DNA of 64,000 bases from Prolixibacteraceae bacterium. GTDB taxonomy: Bacteria; Bacteroidota; Bacteroidia; Bacteroidales; Prolixibacteraceae. How positions within the stretch are numbered: position 1 is the first letter of the stretch; each line of letters begins with the position of its first letter. Under the pieces are notes generated by a model. That model was not told where the DNA came from. It ran no database searches and worked only from the letters and a program-made list of their open reading frames with translations. The position numbers and the translations under genes are program-made. Where the stretch lies: contig JAQUIJ010000011.1 in assembly GCA_028683385.1 (NCBI GenBank), positions 170,384 to 234,383 of the forward strand, in the 5' to 3' direction. This document shows positions 43,620 to 52,450 of this stretch, piece after piece.

Positions 43620-44915
43620 TTATTTAGAGTTTTCAGGAACTAATACTTGTTGTTCGGTAGTTGGTAGAGGAGTTGTTTCGCCCGATTTCTTTTTGTAAGG
43701 AAGCGGTTCCCATCCCATAAAGAACAGCAAGACAAAAAATCCTATTATATAGGCAACAATGATGTGCCAGCCAGCCTTTAACCAGCCAAATACAGATCTG
43801 GCTTCATGAAATTTCGACGAAATGGCGACTCCTGCTGATGATCCGAACCAAACCATCGATCCACCAAATCCAACGGCATATGCTAGCATACCCCAGTCAT
43901 ATCCGTTTTGTTCCAATGCAAGTTTGGTCAGCGGAATATTATCGAAAACGGCAGAAACAAATCCTAATGAAAATGCTGATTGCCAAGATGCTGCAGGAAG
44001 TTCCTCGACTGGCATGAGCGATGCACACGTAACCAGTGACAGCAGAAAAATGGAGCCAGCAATAGCATTTTTTGCTTCTTTCCAATCTGTATATCTAATA
44101 AATGCACCTATTAATAAAGCAATCCAGACACCTAGAGCCGGGAAATCGAGGAATACATTTGTTAATATAGTCATCAGTAAAATAAATGCGACAATGCCTA
44201 TTCGACCAAAATCAATTTTAAGGTTTGGTGTGGCATCTTTCTGGATTCGCTGATATTTATCTTGTTGTATGGATGCAAAAATAGAAAAGAAGGCTAATGC
44301 AGTAAATGCTGCAACATAAGCATGAAGAACATTGAAAGGCGAAACTCCCTGGATCCACATCAAAGTAGTAGTAGTGTCGCCAATTACACTGCCAGATCCA
44401 CCGGCATTACTAGCCGCAACAATCGCCGCAATGTACCCCAAATGAACTTTGTGTTTGAAAACAACCATGGCAATGGTTCCGCCAATTAAGGCCGCTGCAA
44501 TATTATCGAGGAACGATGAAAGGACAAAAACCGCAATAAGCAATACAAGAGGGCCTTTCCAGTCGTTTGGCAACAATTGTGGCAAATAATCAGGAAGTCC
44601 TGATTTTTCGAAATGCCATGAAAGAAGTGCAAATCCAATTAAAAGTCCAAATAAATTGAGTAGGACACTCCATTCCCCCACACGCATTTCTTTGTGTAAG
44701 ATTTGATCTGAAAAAGCCACATGCCCAAATAAATGTTCAGCTAAATTAAATTCAGGGATGAAAATGAATTTAAAAAGAAGGATCGAAGTCAATCCAATAA
44801 GACCTACAAAAAGGGTGTAGCGATGAAAAAGTGCAACACCAAGAAGTGTTAGTCCGAAAAGCAAAAATTCGGGACGAAGCCCAAAAATCAGAGGTGCAAT
44901 TTGTGCCAGAATCAT
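43620..44915 (-). CDS. ion transporter superfamily permease (NhaD/ArsB/citrate type)
   Basis: 431 residues, roughly 11-12 membrane segments. The signature region resembles NhaD-type Na+/H+ antiporters: NAGGSGSVIGDTTTTLMWIQGVSP at about 164-187, and a second related segment (SLGFVSAVFDNIPLTKLALEQ) in the other half, as expected for inverted repeats. DNIA (in FLDNIAAALIGG) and DNIP hold the membrane-embedded Asp-Asn pairs common in the superfamily. It may exchange Na+ and H+, which would help close the Na+ cycle of the sodium-pumping decarboxylase in this window, but a dicarboxylate substrate is equally possible. Confidence 0.8.
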   Translation of the reverse strand: MILAQIAPLIFGLRPEFLLFGLTLLGVALFHRYTLFVGLIGLTSILLFKFIFIPEFNLAEHLFGHVAFSDQILHKEMRVGEWSVLLNLFGLLIGFALLSWHFEKSGLPDYLPQLLPNDWKGPLVLLIAVFVLSSFLDNIAAALIGGTIAMVVFKHKVHLGYIAAIVAASNAGGSGSVIGDTTTTLMWIQGVSPFNVLHAYVAAFTALAFFSIFASIQQDKYQRIQKDATPNLKIDFGRIGIVAFILLMTILTNVFLDFPALGVWIALLIGAFIRYTDWKEAKNAIAGSIFLLSLVTCASLMPVEELPAASWQSAFSLGFVSAVFDNIPLTKLALEQNGYDWGMLAYAVGFGGSMVWFGSSAGVAISSKFHEARSVFGWLKAGWHIIVAYIIGFFVLLFFMGWEPLPYKKKSGETTPLPTTEQQVLVPENSK

Positions 44916-45225
44916 AATTCGTTTGTTAGATATAATTTAACAGTTAGAAATAGTTATTCAATTTTCGGGAGATAAAGATATATCTTGAATTTCAAACTTT
45001 ATCACAAAAACAACATTCAACTTCGCTTTATTGAAAATAAAATTATTACAGCGTTATATTGATCTTAAAATTCAGTTTTATCCTGAATAAATTCAATTTT
45101 TGCAGCTAATTTTGCAGTCGAAAAATAGGTTGAAAATAAGATCTCGGTTATATACATTTATGGCCATCTACTCCGTTCAGTAATCACCAAAAGTCAATTA
45201 ATCAAGACCAGAAAATTAGAATAAT
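44916..45225. other. intergenic, AT-rich; one -7-like box
   Basis: 310 bp between divergent genes. TAATTTTG at 45107-45114 matches the -7 consensus on the plus strand, but no -33 element is at the right distance and the esterase start is 111 nt downstream. Confidence 0.35.
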
Positions 45226-46848
45226 ATGTATTTGCTTAAGAAATTGAATTTGCTGTTGATATTTGCAATAATCTCGGCAAATGTGGTTAATGCCCAAAAC
45301 CCAACTCCCCAAATTGGAATCTATGATGGAACTGTAGGAAACGATCAGCTTATTTTAGTCGCAGATAAGGCCGATTCGTCGTTATTAAAAGGGTCTTTTG
45401 TCCAGAATCGTGGAAAGGCTGTGGAAGAAAGTCATTTCTTTATCCTGAATACGTCCGGAAGCAAACCCATTTTTCAATCTGATTTGTACTTAGGAAAAAT
45501 AAAAAACTCCAAAATAAGTTCCTCAGGCTTTGAAGGCAAACTTACTCTCATGAATGGGAAGAGAATATTTCTTTTCTGGCGACCCAAGGTTGATGTGAAT
45601 TTTATTCTAAGACCTGAAGTTAAGGTGAATCCAACCAGGCGATACCAGGACGAAATATTTCCAGCTATCGAAATCAAAAGCGATTTATTATATGGGAAAG
45701 CCAAAGGATACTGGACACATTCGCCGTATTCAAACGAACCATACATTACCACGTTGAGCAAGGGATTGGTAAAAGCATTTAATGATCCTGAATTACTTGA
45801 TCTAAAGTTAGATGTTTATTATCCCAAAACCGACCTTTTTAAAAACCGACCTCTGGTAATGCTTATTCATGGTGGTGCATTTTATATTGGGAGTAAAGAG
45901 TCAGCTTGTGAAGCAACATTGGCTACATCTCTTGCTAAACGAGGCTATTTAGTGGCTTCTATCGATTATCGTTTAGGGTTTAAGTTAATGCCAAGCGATG
46001 TTGAGCTGAGTGCCTATAGGGCTATTCAGGATGCCAATGCGGCGCTTCGGTTTCTTGCACATAACGCTAAAGGACTTGGGATTGATCCGATGCAGGTGTA
46101 TATAGGTGGAACGAGTGCCGGTGCTGTCGCTTCGCTTAATACTGCCTTCATGAAGAATGATGAAAGATCAGAGCGTATTAAGAAAGCGAACCAAGAAGGT
46201 ACACTTGGAAAAATCGAAGAATCAGGGAATAAGTACACCGAAAAGTTTGCGATTAAAGCTGTAGTTAATATGTGGGGAGCCGTTGCCGACCTCAATATCA
46301 TCGATAAGGATGAAAATATACCTGTATTGTCAATTCACGGTACAGCCGACGATATTGTACCTTTCGAGAACGATTATCCGTTTCGCAATTCGATGATGAT
46401 TAATCGACTGGTGATGGATAAAATGTATGGTTCGAAGTCAATTCACGACCGGCTACAGATACTGGGCATACGTAATCGGTTAGTTTCTCTCGATGGACTT
46501 GGGCACGAGCCGGAACTTGCCACTTACAACACCTTGAATAACTGGATGGATACCATCTCGAATAATGTTTCTCGTTTTTTGTACGAAGAAACTGCCCCGG
46601 AAGTCATGTTACCCAAAAGTCAGCTTGCAATTTCTGAACGGGCCGATCTGAAATCCTTTTATTTTGAGGTAAATAATGGTTCGCTTGTTCAGATTTCAAC
46701 AACTGGTGGTGTTAAAACCAAAGCTGATCCGACGGATTCTTCTGTTATATGGTTTAAGAACGCAATCAAAAAAGAACTTATTTTTCTTACCCGAAATAAG
46801 TTCGAAGCCTGGAATACGGAGAGCTTCCCGGTAGAAATAAAGAAATAA
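45226..46848 (+). CDS. secreted alpha/beta-hydrolase (carboxylesterase/feruloyl-esterase-like)
   Basis: 540 residues with a signal peptide (ends VNAQ, residue 24). Residues 25-130 are a beta-rich N-terminal domain of unknown function. The hydrolase core begins at about 195: oxyanion HGGAF (215-219), nucleophile Ser297 in GGTSAGA, acid-residue candidate Asp in HGTADDIVPF and catalytic His in GLGHEPEL. This is the HSL/carboxylesterase pattern, acting on short acyl or acetyl esters, possibly of polysaccharides. A beta-type C-terminal region follows from about 465. No GH or Sus genes are close. Confidence 0.85.
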   Translation: MYLLKKLNLLLIFAIISANVVNAQNPTPQIGIYDGTVGNDQLILVADKADSSLLKGSFVQNRGKAVEESHFFILNTSGSKPIFQSDLYLGKIKNSKISSSGFEGKLTLMNGKRIFLFWRPKVDVNFILRPEVKVNPTRRYQDEIFPAIEIKSDLLYGKAKGYWTHSPYSNEPYITTLSKGLVKAFNDPELLDLKLDVYYPKTDLFKNRPLVMLIHGGAFYIGSKESACEATLATSLAKRGYLVASIDYRLGFKLMPSDVELSAYRAIQDANAALRFLAHNAKGLGIDPMQVYIGGTSAGAVASLNTAFMKNDERSERIKKANQEGTLGKIEESGNKYTEKFAIKAVVNMWGAVADLNIIDKDENIPVLSIHGTADDIVPFENDYPFRNSMMINRLVMDKMYGSKSIHDRLQILGIRNRLVSLDGLGHEPELATYNTLNNWMDTISNNVSRFLYEETAPEVMLPKSQLAISERADLKSFYFEVNNGSLVQISTTGGVKTKADPTDSSVIWFKNAIKKELIFLTRNKFEAWNTESFPVEIKK

Positions 46849-47233
46849 AAATATGGTGGTTTGTCTGTTCACAAACCGGCGAGTTTTCTTTGATTCATGA
46901 TAAGGTCTTAAGTTTTGTCGTCGTATGCATTCTGGCAGATGATATGGGTTGCTACTGCACTTATTGACTCATTTTTCCAAGAACTAAATTTCATCAACAC
47001 GATCTGAAAAAAAGTTGGTTTTAGTTGAAGATTTACTTAAATGGAGGTTTCGGGCTGCAATGCAGGTTAACGGAATTCATAATTAAAACAATCGACGTCT
47101 TAAAATTTAAGCCTGATATACAATCATGTGTTTATTGTATATCAGGCTATATAACTAAGTTTTAACTTAGGCGTAGTTTTAATTTTTGTTTACACGAGAC
47201 AATTTTTGTAAGAATATTTTTAACTGCTTTACG
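46849..47233. other. intergenic with one long hairpin
   Basis: 385 bp between the esterase and OmpA-family genes (convergent). Apart from the 15-bp hairpin at 47110-47148 I see nothing convincing. Confidence 0.5.
47110..47148. terminator. perfect 15-bp hairpin, possible bidirectional terminator
   Basis: Arms 47110-47124 and 47134-47148 pair perfectly around a 9-nt loop. Neither side has a clean T-run, so it may be a transposed or REP-type palindrome rather than a standard terminator. Confidence 0.5.
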
Positions 47234-48286
47234 TTAAAATTCAATTTTTACCCTTCTTGCCATATCAAACAATTCTGGAATTTTTCTATCAAAATCAATT
47301 CCAATACTATTTATAGTTATTTTAGCAGGATCAACGCCCAGATTTACTAATTTATCTTTAACTGCATTTGCTCTGTTTTTTGCTAATTTCAAATTGTATT
47401 CAGAAGATGCAACATTTGAACAATATGCAGTAATAGTAACTTTGTCTTTAATCTTATGTAAAGATTGTTCAATGTTTTCCAATCCATCCTTGTCTATTTT
47501 ATAACTATCATTTTTAAAATATACATATTCCGGATTTGAATCTGAGGTAGGTGTTGAGATTTCCTCGCAAACTTCTGTATAGTAATTATTTGTTACCTTT
47601 CTTGTTGAATCAATATAAACAATATTGTTTGTTGGAGCTAATTCAGGCTCAAGATAAAAATCTGCATGATCCTTTTTCTTTCCTAAAACAAAAATGGCTT
47701 TAATATTAAAATCAATAATTGTTGTTTTGGCAACACCATTAATAATGGCTTGATTAACATCTGTTGCACCAGTTGGAGCGGTAAGATTCACGCCTGTAAT
47801 AACATTTAATCCTGCAGTCAGGAAAAATTTATCAGTAACCCTGAATTCATTATCAACAAATCCGGCCAAATGAAAATTAGTTACACGATCAAATAGTTGT
47901 GTATTTGTAAAATCATGTGAATTTGAAAGATCACCACCAACACCTCCAATAATAGTATATCTATTATTAGCCAGTCGTTCCAATTTAAGCAATCTACCAA
48001 AATTGCAAACGCCCAAAATTTGACCTTCAGCATATTTCACTGCTTGATCTGTTAAGGTATAATTGTGATTTGTATAACTTCCAGATACTCTAAACCCAAA
48101 TAATGGAGTTGCCATATATCTGACGCCTATTCCAGCATTATATAATCCAACGGTACTACCTCCGTATGGCATATCTTGCAATTTTGTTAGGCCAAATTCT
48201 GGTTCAATTGACCACTTATTGAATTCCTGTGCAAACATAAACGTTGCACTAAATACAAAACAAATAATTACGAATAGCTTTTTCAT
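47234..48286 (-). CDS. OmpA family outer-membrane protein
   Basis: 350 residues with a signal peptide (cleaved near FMFAQ, residue 20). Residues 21-215 are an alternating beta-strand domain of an eight-strand barrel type (GLYNAGIGVRYMATPLFGFRVSGSY). The OmpA-like peptidoglycan-binding domain is at 255-350: FKNDSYKIDKDGLENIEQSL, then LAKNRANAVKDKLVNLGVDPAKI and RRVKIEF at the end. It tethers the outer membrane to peptidoglycan. It differs from classic forms in the short barrel-linker segment. The leader is long (about 120 nt to the nearest -7-like TATCTTAG). Confidence 0.92.
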   Translation of the reverse strand: MKKLFVIICFVFSATFMFAQEFNKWSIEPEFGLTKLQDMPYGGSTVGLYNAGIGVRYMATPLFGFRVSGSYTNHNYTLTDQAVKYAEGQILGVCNFGRLLKLERLANNRYTIIGGVGGDLSNSHDFTNTQLFDRVTNFHLAGFVDNEFRVTDKFFLTAGLNVITGVNLTAPTGATDVNQAIINGVAKTTIIDFNIKAIFVLGKKKDHADFYLEPELAPTNNIVYIDSTRKVTNNYYTEVCEEISTPTSDSNPEYVYFKNDSYKIDKDGLENIEQSLHKIKDKVTITAYCSNVASSEYNLKLAKNRANAVKDKLVNLGVDPAKITINSIGIDFDRKIPELFDMARRVKIEF

Positions 48287-48779
48287 TTTATTTTATTTTA
48301 TTTTGGGTTTGATCCTCTGACTTTTGGGTCGGTTTAACTTTTTAAATATTCATTAGATTTTTGAAGCCTTGCGAGCTTGTACTGAGGTTGTTCGTTTTTT
48401 TTTATTGATACTAAGATACAAAAAAGTAATATTTAATAAGTCGGATGAAATATAACAATTAACCGAATAACTTCATAATGTTTTTGTTGATTTTTGATCT
48501 TAGTTTCTTTGATTGATCGAAGCATGACATAGCATTCAGTGTCTGCTCTTGATTGAAAAAGATGCGAAAAGATGTAATCTGAGTTTTTGACCGTTCATTT
48601 TTAAAGCAGTATAAGTTTTTTTTTTTTTTAAATTTCTGATTTGCAAGATTTTATGTGAATTGGAAAAGGAAGGACACATTAATATAAGAATTTCAGCGCT
48701 CTCATTCATAAATCCAACCTCTTTGACGGGTGAAATGAATGACTCCTGTATTTTTCTTTTGCAAGTTAAGGTTAGTATA

Positions 48780-48866
48780 AAAACAAAAAGGTAGAACCTC
48801 TGTCCTACCTTTTCTCTCTTAAACTAACTAACCTAACTAAACCTAAACTTATGAAAAAAAATGTAC
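48780..48866 (-). ncRNA. putative small RNA (about 85 nt)
   Basis: Minus strand: an exact -7 box TATCTTTG (48869-48876), a short G/U/A-rich transcript built from GTTTAG/GTTAG units (48815-48850), then a 9-bp terminator hairpin (48786-48794 with 48805-48813) and TTTTTGTTTTT. The complementary plus strand reads like the end of a SusC-type mRNA leader (CTAACTAAACCTAAACTT before ATGAAAAAA), so the RNA would be antisense to such leaders. Not matched to a named RNA family. Confidence 0.5.
48781..48813 (-). terminator. terminator of the putative sRNA
   Basis: AAAAGGTAG/CTACCTTTT stem with a 10-nt loop followed on the minus strand by TTTTTGTTTTT. On the plus strand the trailing TTTTCTCTCTT is weaker. 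Confidence 0.7.
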
Positions 48867-48868
48867 TA

Positions 48869-48876
48869 CAAAGATA
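48869..48876 (-). promoter_or_regulatory. -7 promoter box of the putative sRNA
   Basis: TATCTTTG on the minus strand, exact consensus. No clear -33 TTTG at 17-21 nt. Confidence 0.5.
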
Positions 48877-48968
48877 GGCCTCGGGATTGATTTTCAGGTA
48901 AAATAATTCTTAAATGATGTTAAAGAAATTATATTGTCGTGTTAATTAATTCTAAACAGATTTGGAAA

Positions 48969-49018
48969 AATAGAAAAACGATGGACTCCCTTTTTAAGAA
49001 GTACACCGTTTTTCTATT
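48969..49018 (-). terminator. long-loop hairpin after the second beta-subunit gene
   Basis: 12-bp perfect arms (48969-48980 with 49007-49018) around a 26-nt loop, 37 bp downstream of the gene's stop codon. No clean T-run. Confidence 0.4.
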
Positions 49019-49055
49019 AATTGGGTTTATGTGATGCAAATAAACTTTGCAAAAA

Positions 49056-50276
49056 TTATTTCAGGAAATACGGAATCAACGTTACATATAAGCCAGTAAT
49101 TATTGCGGTAGTTATTACTCCTGAGATATTCGCACCCAATGCATCCTGAAGTATAATCGCTTTCGGATTCACTTGACTTACGGCTTTTTGCGCAACTTTT
49201 GCCGTACTCGGTACACAACTAACACCTGCAATGCCAATTACAGGATTGAATTTACCACCGGTTACCCAGTAAACAATATATCCACCCAGCAATCCGCCTA
49301 TTCCTGATATTAGCAAAGCCAAAATACCAAGAAGTAGTAGAGGTAGAATCTTAGGATTAAGAATTAGGTGCGCTTCACATAAAATTCCGAGCAGAAGTCC
49401 TAGGAAAAAGGTTGATCCATAAAGTAATGGACCTTGAATGAAATCAACCACCGGTTTAATATCTGCTTCGCGTACGGCTACTCCAAGGAAAAGTGAGAAA
49501 AATAGTGGCGCTGCTACGGGGAATAAAAGGCAAAGTACAACACACATGACAACTGCAAATGTGAGTTTCTGCGACGAACTTATTGGATTTACTTTTTTAG
49601 GCGGAGGAGGCTGGATTCCTCTGATATGCTTGGGAACCAATAATTTTATCAGGTAAGGATAGCCTCCGTAAGTGAAGCCAAGATACAAATATGCCACTAT
49701 AGTGATTGGAACAAATAAGTCTTTGGAGAGGATCATTGATGTAAACAAAACCATTGGTCCATCGGCTCCGCCTACCATTGCAATTGAAGCGCTGTCTTGA
49801 AGGCTCATTCCCATAGCCGATGCAATTGGAACGACTAAGAATGTGCCCATTTCGGCAAATAATGCTAAAAATATACTCAGAAAAGGACGGCGAAGCATGT
49901 ATCCGACATCAAGCAGAACACCTATTCCCATGAATATACAGCAAGCTATTAATCCGTTCGAAAATGTAAATGTATAAATAGGTTGTAGCCAGTCGATTTG
50001 GAGAATATTAAAAAGATCATTTGTGTCGGTAATTAATGGATCAACAAATAAATTTCCTTGCTTGCCTCCCGGAAGCACCATAACTGCGGCATTGATGGTT
50101 GCCATACCCAAACCCATGGGTATCATCAGCAAAGGTTCAAGAATCTTCTTTTTCCCAAGATAAATCAGGAATAAGCCAAGAGCTATTAAGGCCAGACGCG
50201 CTAAAAAAACATCAGTACCACCGGAGAATAACGTACCAATTCCAGGGAATAAGGTTCCTAAATTAATTTTTTCCAT
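49056..50276 (-). CDS. second Na+-pump decarboxylase beta subunit (OadB family, divergent)
   Basis: 406 residues from Met at 50276 (MEKINLGTLFPG), with an N-terminal TTG alternative at 50315. About 11 membrane segments. Key positions of the OadB/GcdB/MmdB family are kept: the Asp in VGGADGPMVLF, Tyr in the following AYLYLGF segment, and the Asn and Ser in NPVIGIAGVSCVP. It differs from the 51284-52447 copy in loops (QPPPPKKVNPIS, GGYPYLIKLLVPKH) and is about 20 residues longer. These integral subunits couple decarboxylation of carboxybiotin to Na+ export. It overlaps the small membrane-protein gene upstream by 14 bp, not the mmd operon. Confidence 0.88.
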   Translation of the reverse strand: MEKINLGTLFPGIGTLFSGGTDVFLARLALIALGLFLIYLGKKKILEPLLMIPMGLGMATINAAVMVLPGGKQGNLFVDPLITDTNDLFNILQIDWLQPIYTFTFSNGLIACCIFMGIGVLLDVGYMLRRPFLSIFLALFAEMGTFLVVPIASAMGMSLQDSASIAMVGGADGPMVLFTSMILSKDLFVPITIVAYLYLGFTYGGYPYLIKLLVPKHIRGIQPPPPKKVNPISSSQKLTFAVVMCVVLCLLFPVAAPLFFSLFLGVAVREADIKPVVDFIQGPLLYGSTFFLGLLLGILCEAHLILNPKILPLLLLGILALLISGIGGLLGGYIVYWVTGGKFNPVIGIAGVSCVPSTAKVAQKAVSQVNPKAIILQDALGANISGVITTAIITGLYVTLIPYFLK

Positions 50277-50526
50277 AGTGATACTGGTAAAGTTCTTGGT
50301 TAAATACTGATTCATTGTTGGTTCCTTCCGAACTGCGACCTGGTGCTACAAATCCTTTATTCAAATCTTGCCTTGAGAACATATGCAATAAATGAACTGA
50401 TTTTGTAGATTCTCCAACTTCTTTTGGCGATAGTATCCATTTTATGCTCCAAATAATTGAAGCAACGAAAAAACCTGTAGCAAACGTCAAAGACGCAGCT
50501 ATCAATACAAAATAACTTGCAATCAT
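50263..50526 (-). CDS. small single-helix membrane protein, possible gamma-like partner
   Basis: 87 residues. One hydrophobic segment at about 4-32, then a hydrophilic tail (FSRQDLNKGFVAPGRSSEG). Size, topology and position directly upstream of a beta subunit fit an OadG-like gamma subunit, which anchors the cytoplasmic carboxyltransferase, but there is no sequence motif to prove it. The 14-bp overlap with the beta-subunit gene indicates translational coupling. Confidence 0.6.
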   Translation of the reverse strand: MIASYFVLIAASLTFATGFFVASIIWSIKWILSPKEVGESTKSVHLLHMFSRQDLNKGFVAPGRSSEGTNNESVFNQELYQYHYGKN

Positions 50527-50683
50527 GATTTAAGGTATGTTAAATTTTTAATGAAAAACCCTTAAGAATTAGCTTAATATCATCAGATAACTTGGATAAG
50601 TTATTTGATGTAAAACAAATAATTGATGCTTATGTAGTAAATAAGGTTTCGGCAATTATCACCGATGTTGAGAAGCTAAATAA

Positions 50684-51040
50684 TCATTGCAGAAAAATCT
50701 GCCAGAGAGAAAGTGTGAAATGATAGATCAGGAATAGGTTGATCTTCGAAATAGAAGCTATGTTTAATTTGTAGGTTAAATTAGAAACTAGATCGGAGGA
50801 ATTTAATGATTTTGTAGTCGATCCGAAATCACGTTTTTTTTGTACTGATAATTGATTGTTGTAAGAAGTTATAAGTAGGGTTTCTGTTTTTTCAATGCCT
50901 TGGATATCATTAGATTGGTCGTCTTCTACCCAATACGAAATCGTCGAGTCTGGTAAGTTAAGATAAGGGTTGGTATGGCACCTCCCATTATAGGAAAAAA
51001 TTAAACTGAATAGCCCGACAAATAAAACGATTAACTTCAT
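50684..51040 (-). CDS. hypothetical secreted protein
   Basis: 118 residues with a possible signal peptide (KLIVLFVGLFSLIFS) and a hydrophobic C-terminus (INLFLIYHFTLSLWQIFLQ). No family is recognised. It lies alone between the two beta-subunit loci on the same strand. The reading frame is open and has an ATG, but the second half looks compositionally odd, so it may be a spurious or decaying frame. Confidence 0.4.
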   Translation of the reverse strand: MKLIVLFVGLFSLIFSYNGRCHTNPYLNLPDSTISYWVEDDQSNDIQGIEKTETLLITSYNNQLSVQKKRDFGSTTKSLNSSDLVSNLTYKLNIASISKINLFLIYHFTLSLWQIFLQ

Positions 51041-51225
51041 TTTTCAGTACATGAATTCAGGATAAAAATACGAACATTATTGTTTGATAACCCTTGATTT
51101 TAAAGGGAATTAATGTTCATTTAATATAGAAAACAATGACTCTGAAATTTCAAATAAACAATTAGAAATCGGAGTAAAGAGTTCAGAATTTCTTGGAAAC
51201 TGGACTATAATTGTTTTCAATATTT

Positions 51226-51260
51226 ATAAAAAAGAGGTTGCCAAAAATGACAACCTCTTG
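51226..51260 (-). terminator. intrinsic terminator of the mce-mmd operon
   Basis: 9-bp stem AAGAGGTTG/CAACCTCTT (51232-51240 with 51251-51259) followed by a T6 tract on the minus strand, 24 bp past the beta-subunit stop. Confidence 0.85.
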
Positions 51261-51283
51261 AAAACTATTTAGTAAATATTTTC

Positions 51284-52447
51284 TTAGTACAGGAAGCTTA
51301 GTAATACACCGGCAGCAACTGCTGAACCGATTACACCAGCTACATTTGGACCCATAGCATGCATTAATAGGTAATTGGTTTTATCATATTTCAACCCTTC
51401 AACCTGCGAAACACGTGCAGCAGCAGGAACGGCTGATACACCTGCATTCCCAATCAGAGGATTAAGTTTGTCACCCTCTTTCAGGAAAAGGTTCATGATT
51501 TTTACAAACATTACTCCACCAAATGTGGCAATTATAAACGATAATGCACCAAGGAAAAATATTCCCAATGATTTGGTTGTAAGGAAAGTTGTTGCCTGCG
51601 TTGAAGCGCCTACTGTTAAGCCTAAAAGGATTGTAATGATGTCAATCATCGGGCCTTTGGCAGTGTCGGCTAAACGTTTAGTTACAGTGCTTTCTTTCAG
51701 TAAATTACCAAAAAACAACATTCCTAGAAGTGGTATAGCTGATGGTACCACGAATGTAGTAAACAACATACCTAATATAGGGAAAACAATTTTTTCAACC
51801 TTAGAAACCTGACGTGGCGGTTTCATGCGGATCAATCGTTCTTTTTTAGTAGTAAGTAACCTCATCACCGGCGGTTGAATAACTGGTACCAAAGCCATGT
51901 ATGAGTAGGCTGAAATTGCGATTGCTCCCATCATTTCAGGAGCTAATTTTGAAGATAGGAAGATAGCAGTTGGACCATCAGCACCACCAATGATGCCAAT
52001 AGCACCAGCTTCAGCGCCAGTATAACCTAGCGCGAGTGCAATGCCATATGCGCCAAAAATACCGATCTGAGCTGCGGCTCCAACCAATAATAATTTCGGA
52101 TTGGAAATGATGGCCGAGAAATCGGTCATAGCTCCAATCCCCAAAAAAATCAAAGGTGGATAAATACCTCTGTTGACTCCAAAATACAAGTAGTTTAAAA
52201 CGCTTCCTTCTTCGTATATACCGGTTTCATTACCCGGTAGGAAGGCAATATTCCCTACTAATATTCCAAAACCAATTGGTACCAACAACATGGGCTCGAA
52301 ACCTTTTGCAATGGCCAGGAATAAAAAGACCAGTCCAACACAGATCATAACTAAATGACCCATTGTGACATTTGCAAAAGCAGTATATTGGAAGAACTGG
52401 TTTAGGTGTTCACCCAAAAAATTCATAAATCCTGCTGATTCACCCAT
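51284..52447 (-). CDS. mmdB: Na+-pump methylmalonyl-CoA decarboxylase beta subunit
   Basis: 387 residues, about 11 membrane segments. The conserved residues of the Na+ path, known from Klebsiella OadB, are present: Asp in GGADGPTAIFLSS, Tyr in AYSYMALVPVIQPP, and Asn and Ser in NPLIGNAGVSAVP. It decarboxylates the carboxybiotin of the carrier protein and exports Na+. It is the last gene of the operon, 3 bp after the biotin carrier gene, and is followed by a strong terminator. Classic operon order and tight spacing support a single complex with the proteins of 52451-54932. Confidence 0.95.
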   Translation of the reverse strand: MGESAGFMNFLGEHLNQFFQYTAFANVTMGHLVMICVGLVFLFLAIAKGFEPMLLVPIGFGILVGNIAFLPGNETGIYEEGSVLNYLYFGVNRGIYPPLIFLGIGAMTDFSAIISNPKLLLVGAAAQIGIFGAYGIALALGYTGAEAGAIGIIGGADGPTAIFLSSKLAPEMMGAIAISAYSYMALVPVIQPPVMRLLTTKKERLIRMKPPRQVSKVEKIVFPILGMLFTTFVVPSAIPLLGMLFFGNLLKESTVTKRLADTAKGPMIDIITILLGLTVGASTQATTFLTTKSLGIFFLGALSFIIATFGGVMFVKIMNLFLKEGDKLNPLIGNAGVSAVPAAARVSQVEGLKYDKTNYLLMHAMGPNVAGVIGSAVAAGVLLSFLY

Positions 52448-52450
52448 AGC

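Larger units (their letters stand above)
48287..49055. other. long intergenic region holding an sRNA-like unit
   Basis: 769 bp with no protein gene. It holds a T-run of about 13 at 48618-48630, the promoter-terminator unit at 48780-48876 and the hairpin at 48969-49018. Confidence 0.6.

Noticed and set aside
48618..48630. T homopolymer as a phase-variable tract
   Set aside because: No reading frame or promoter spacing depends on it, so there is no evidence for a switch.
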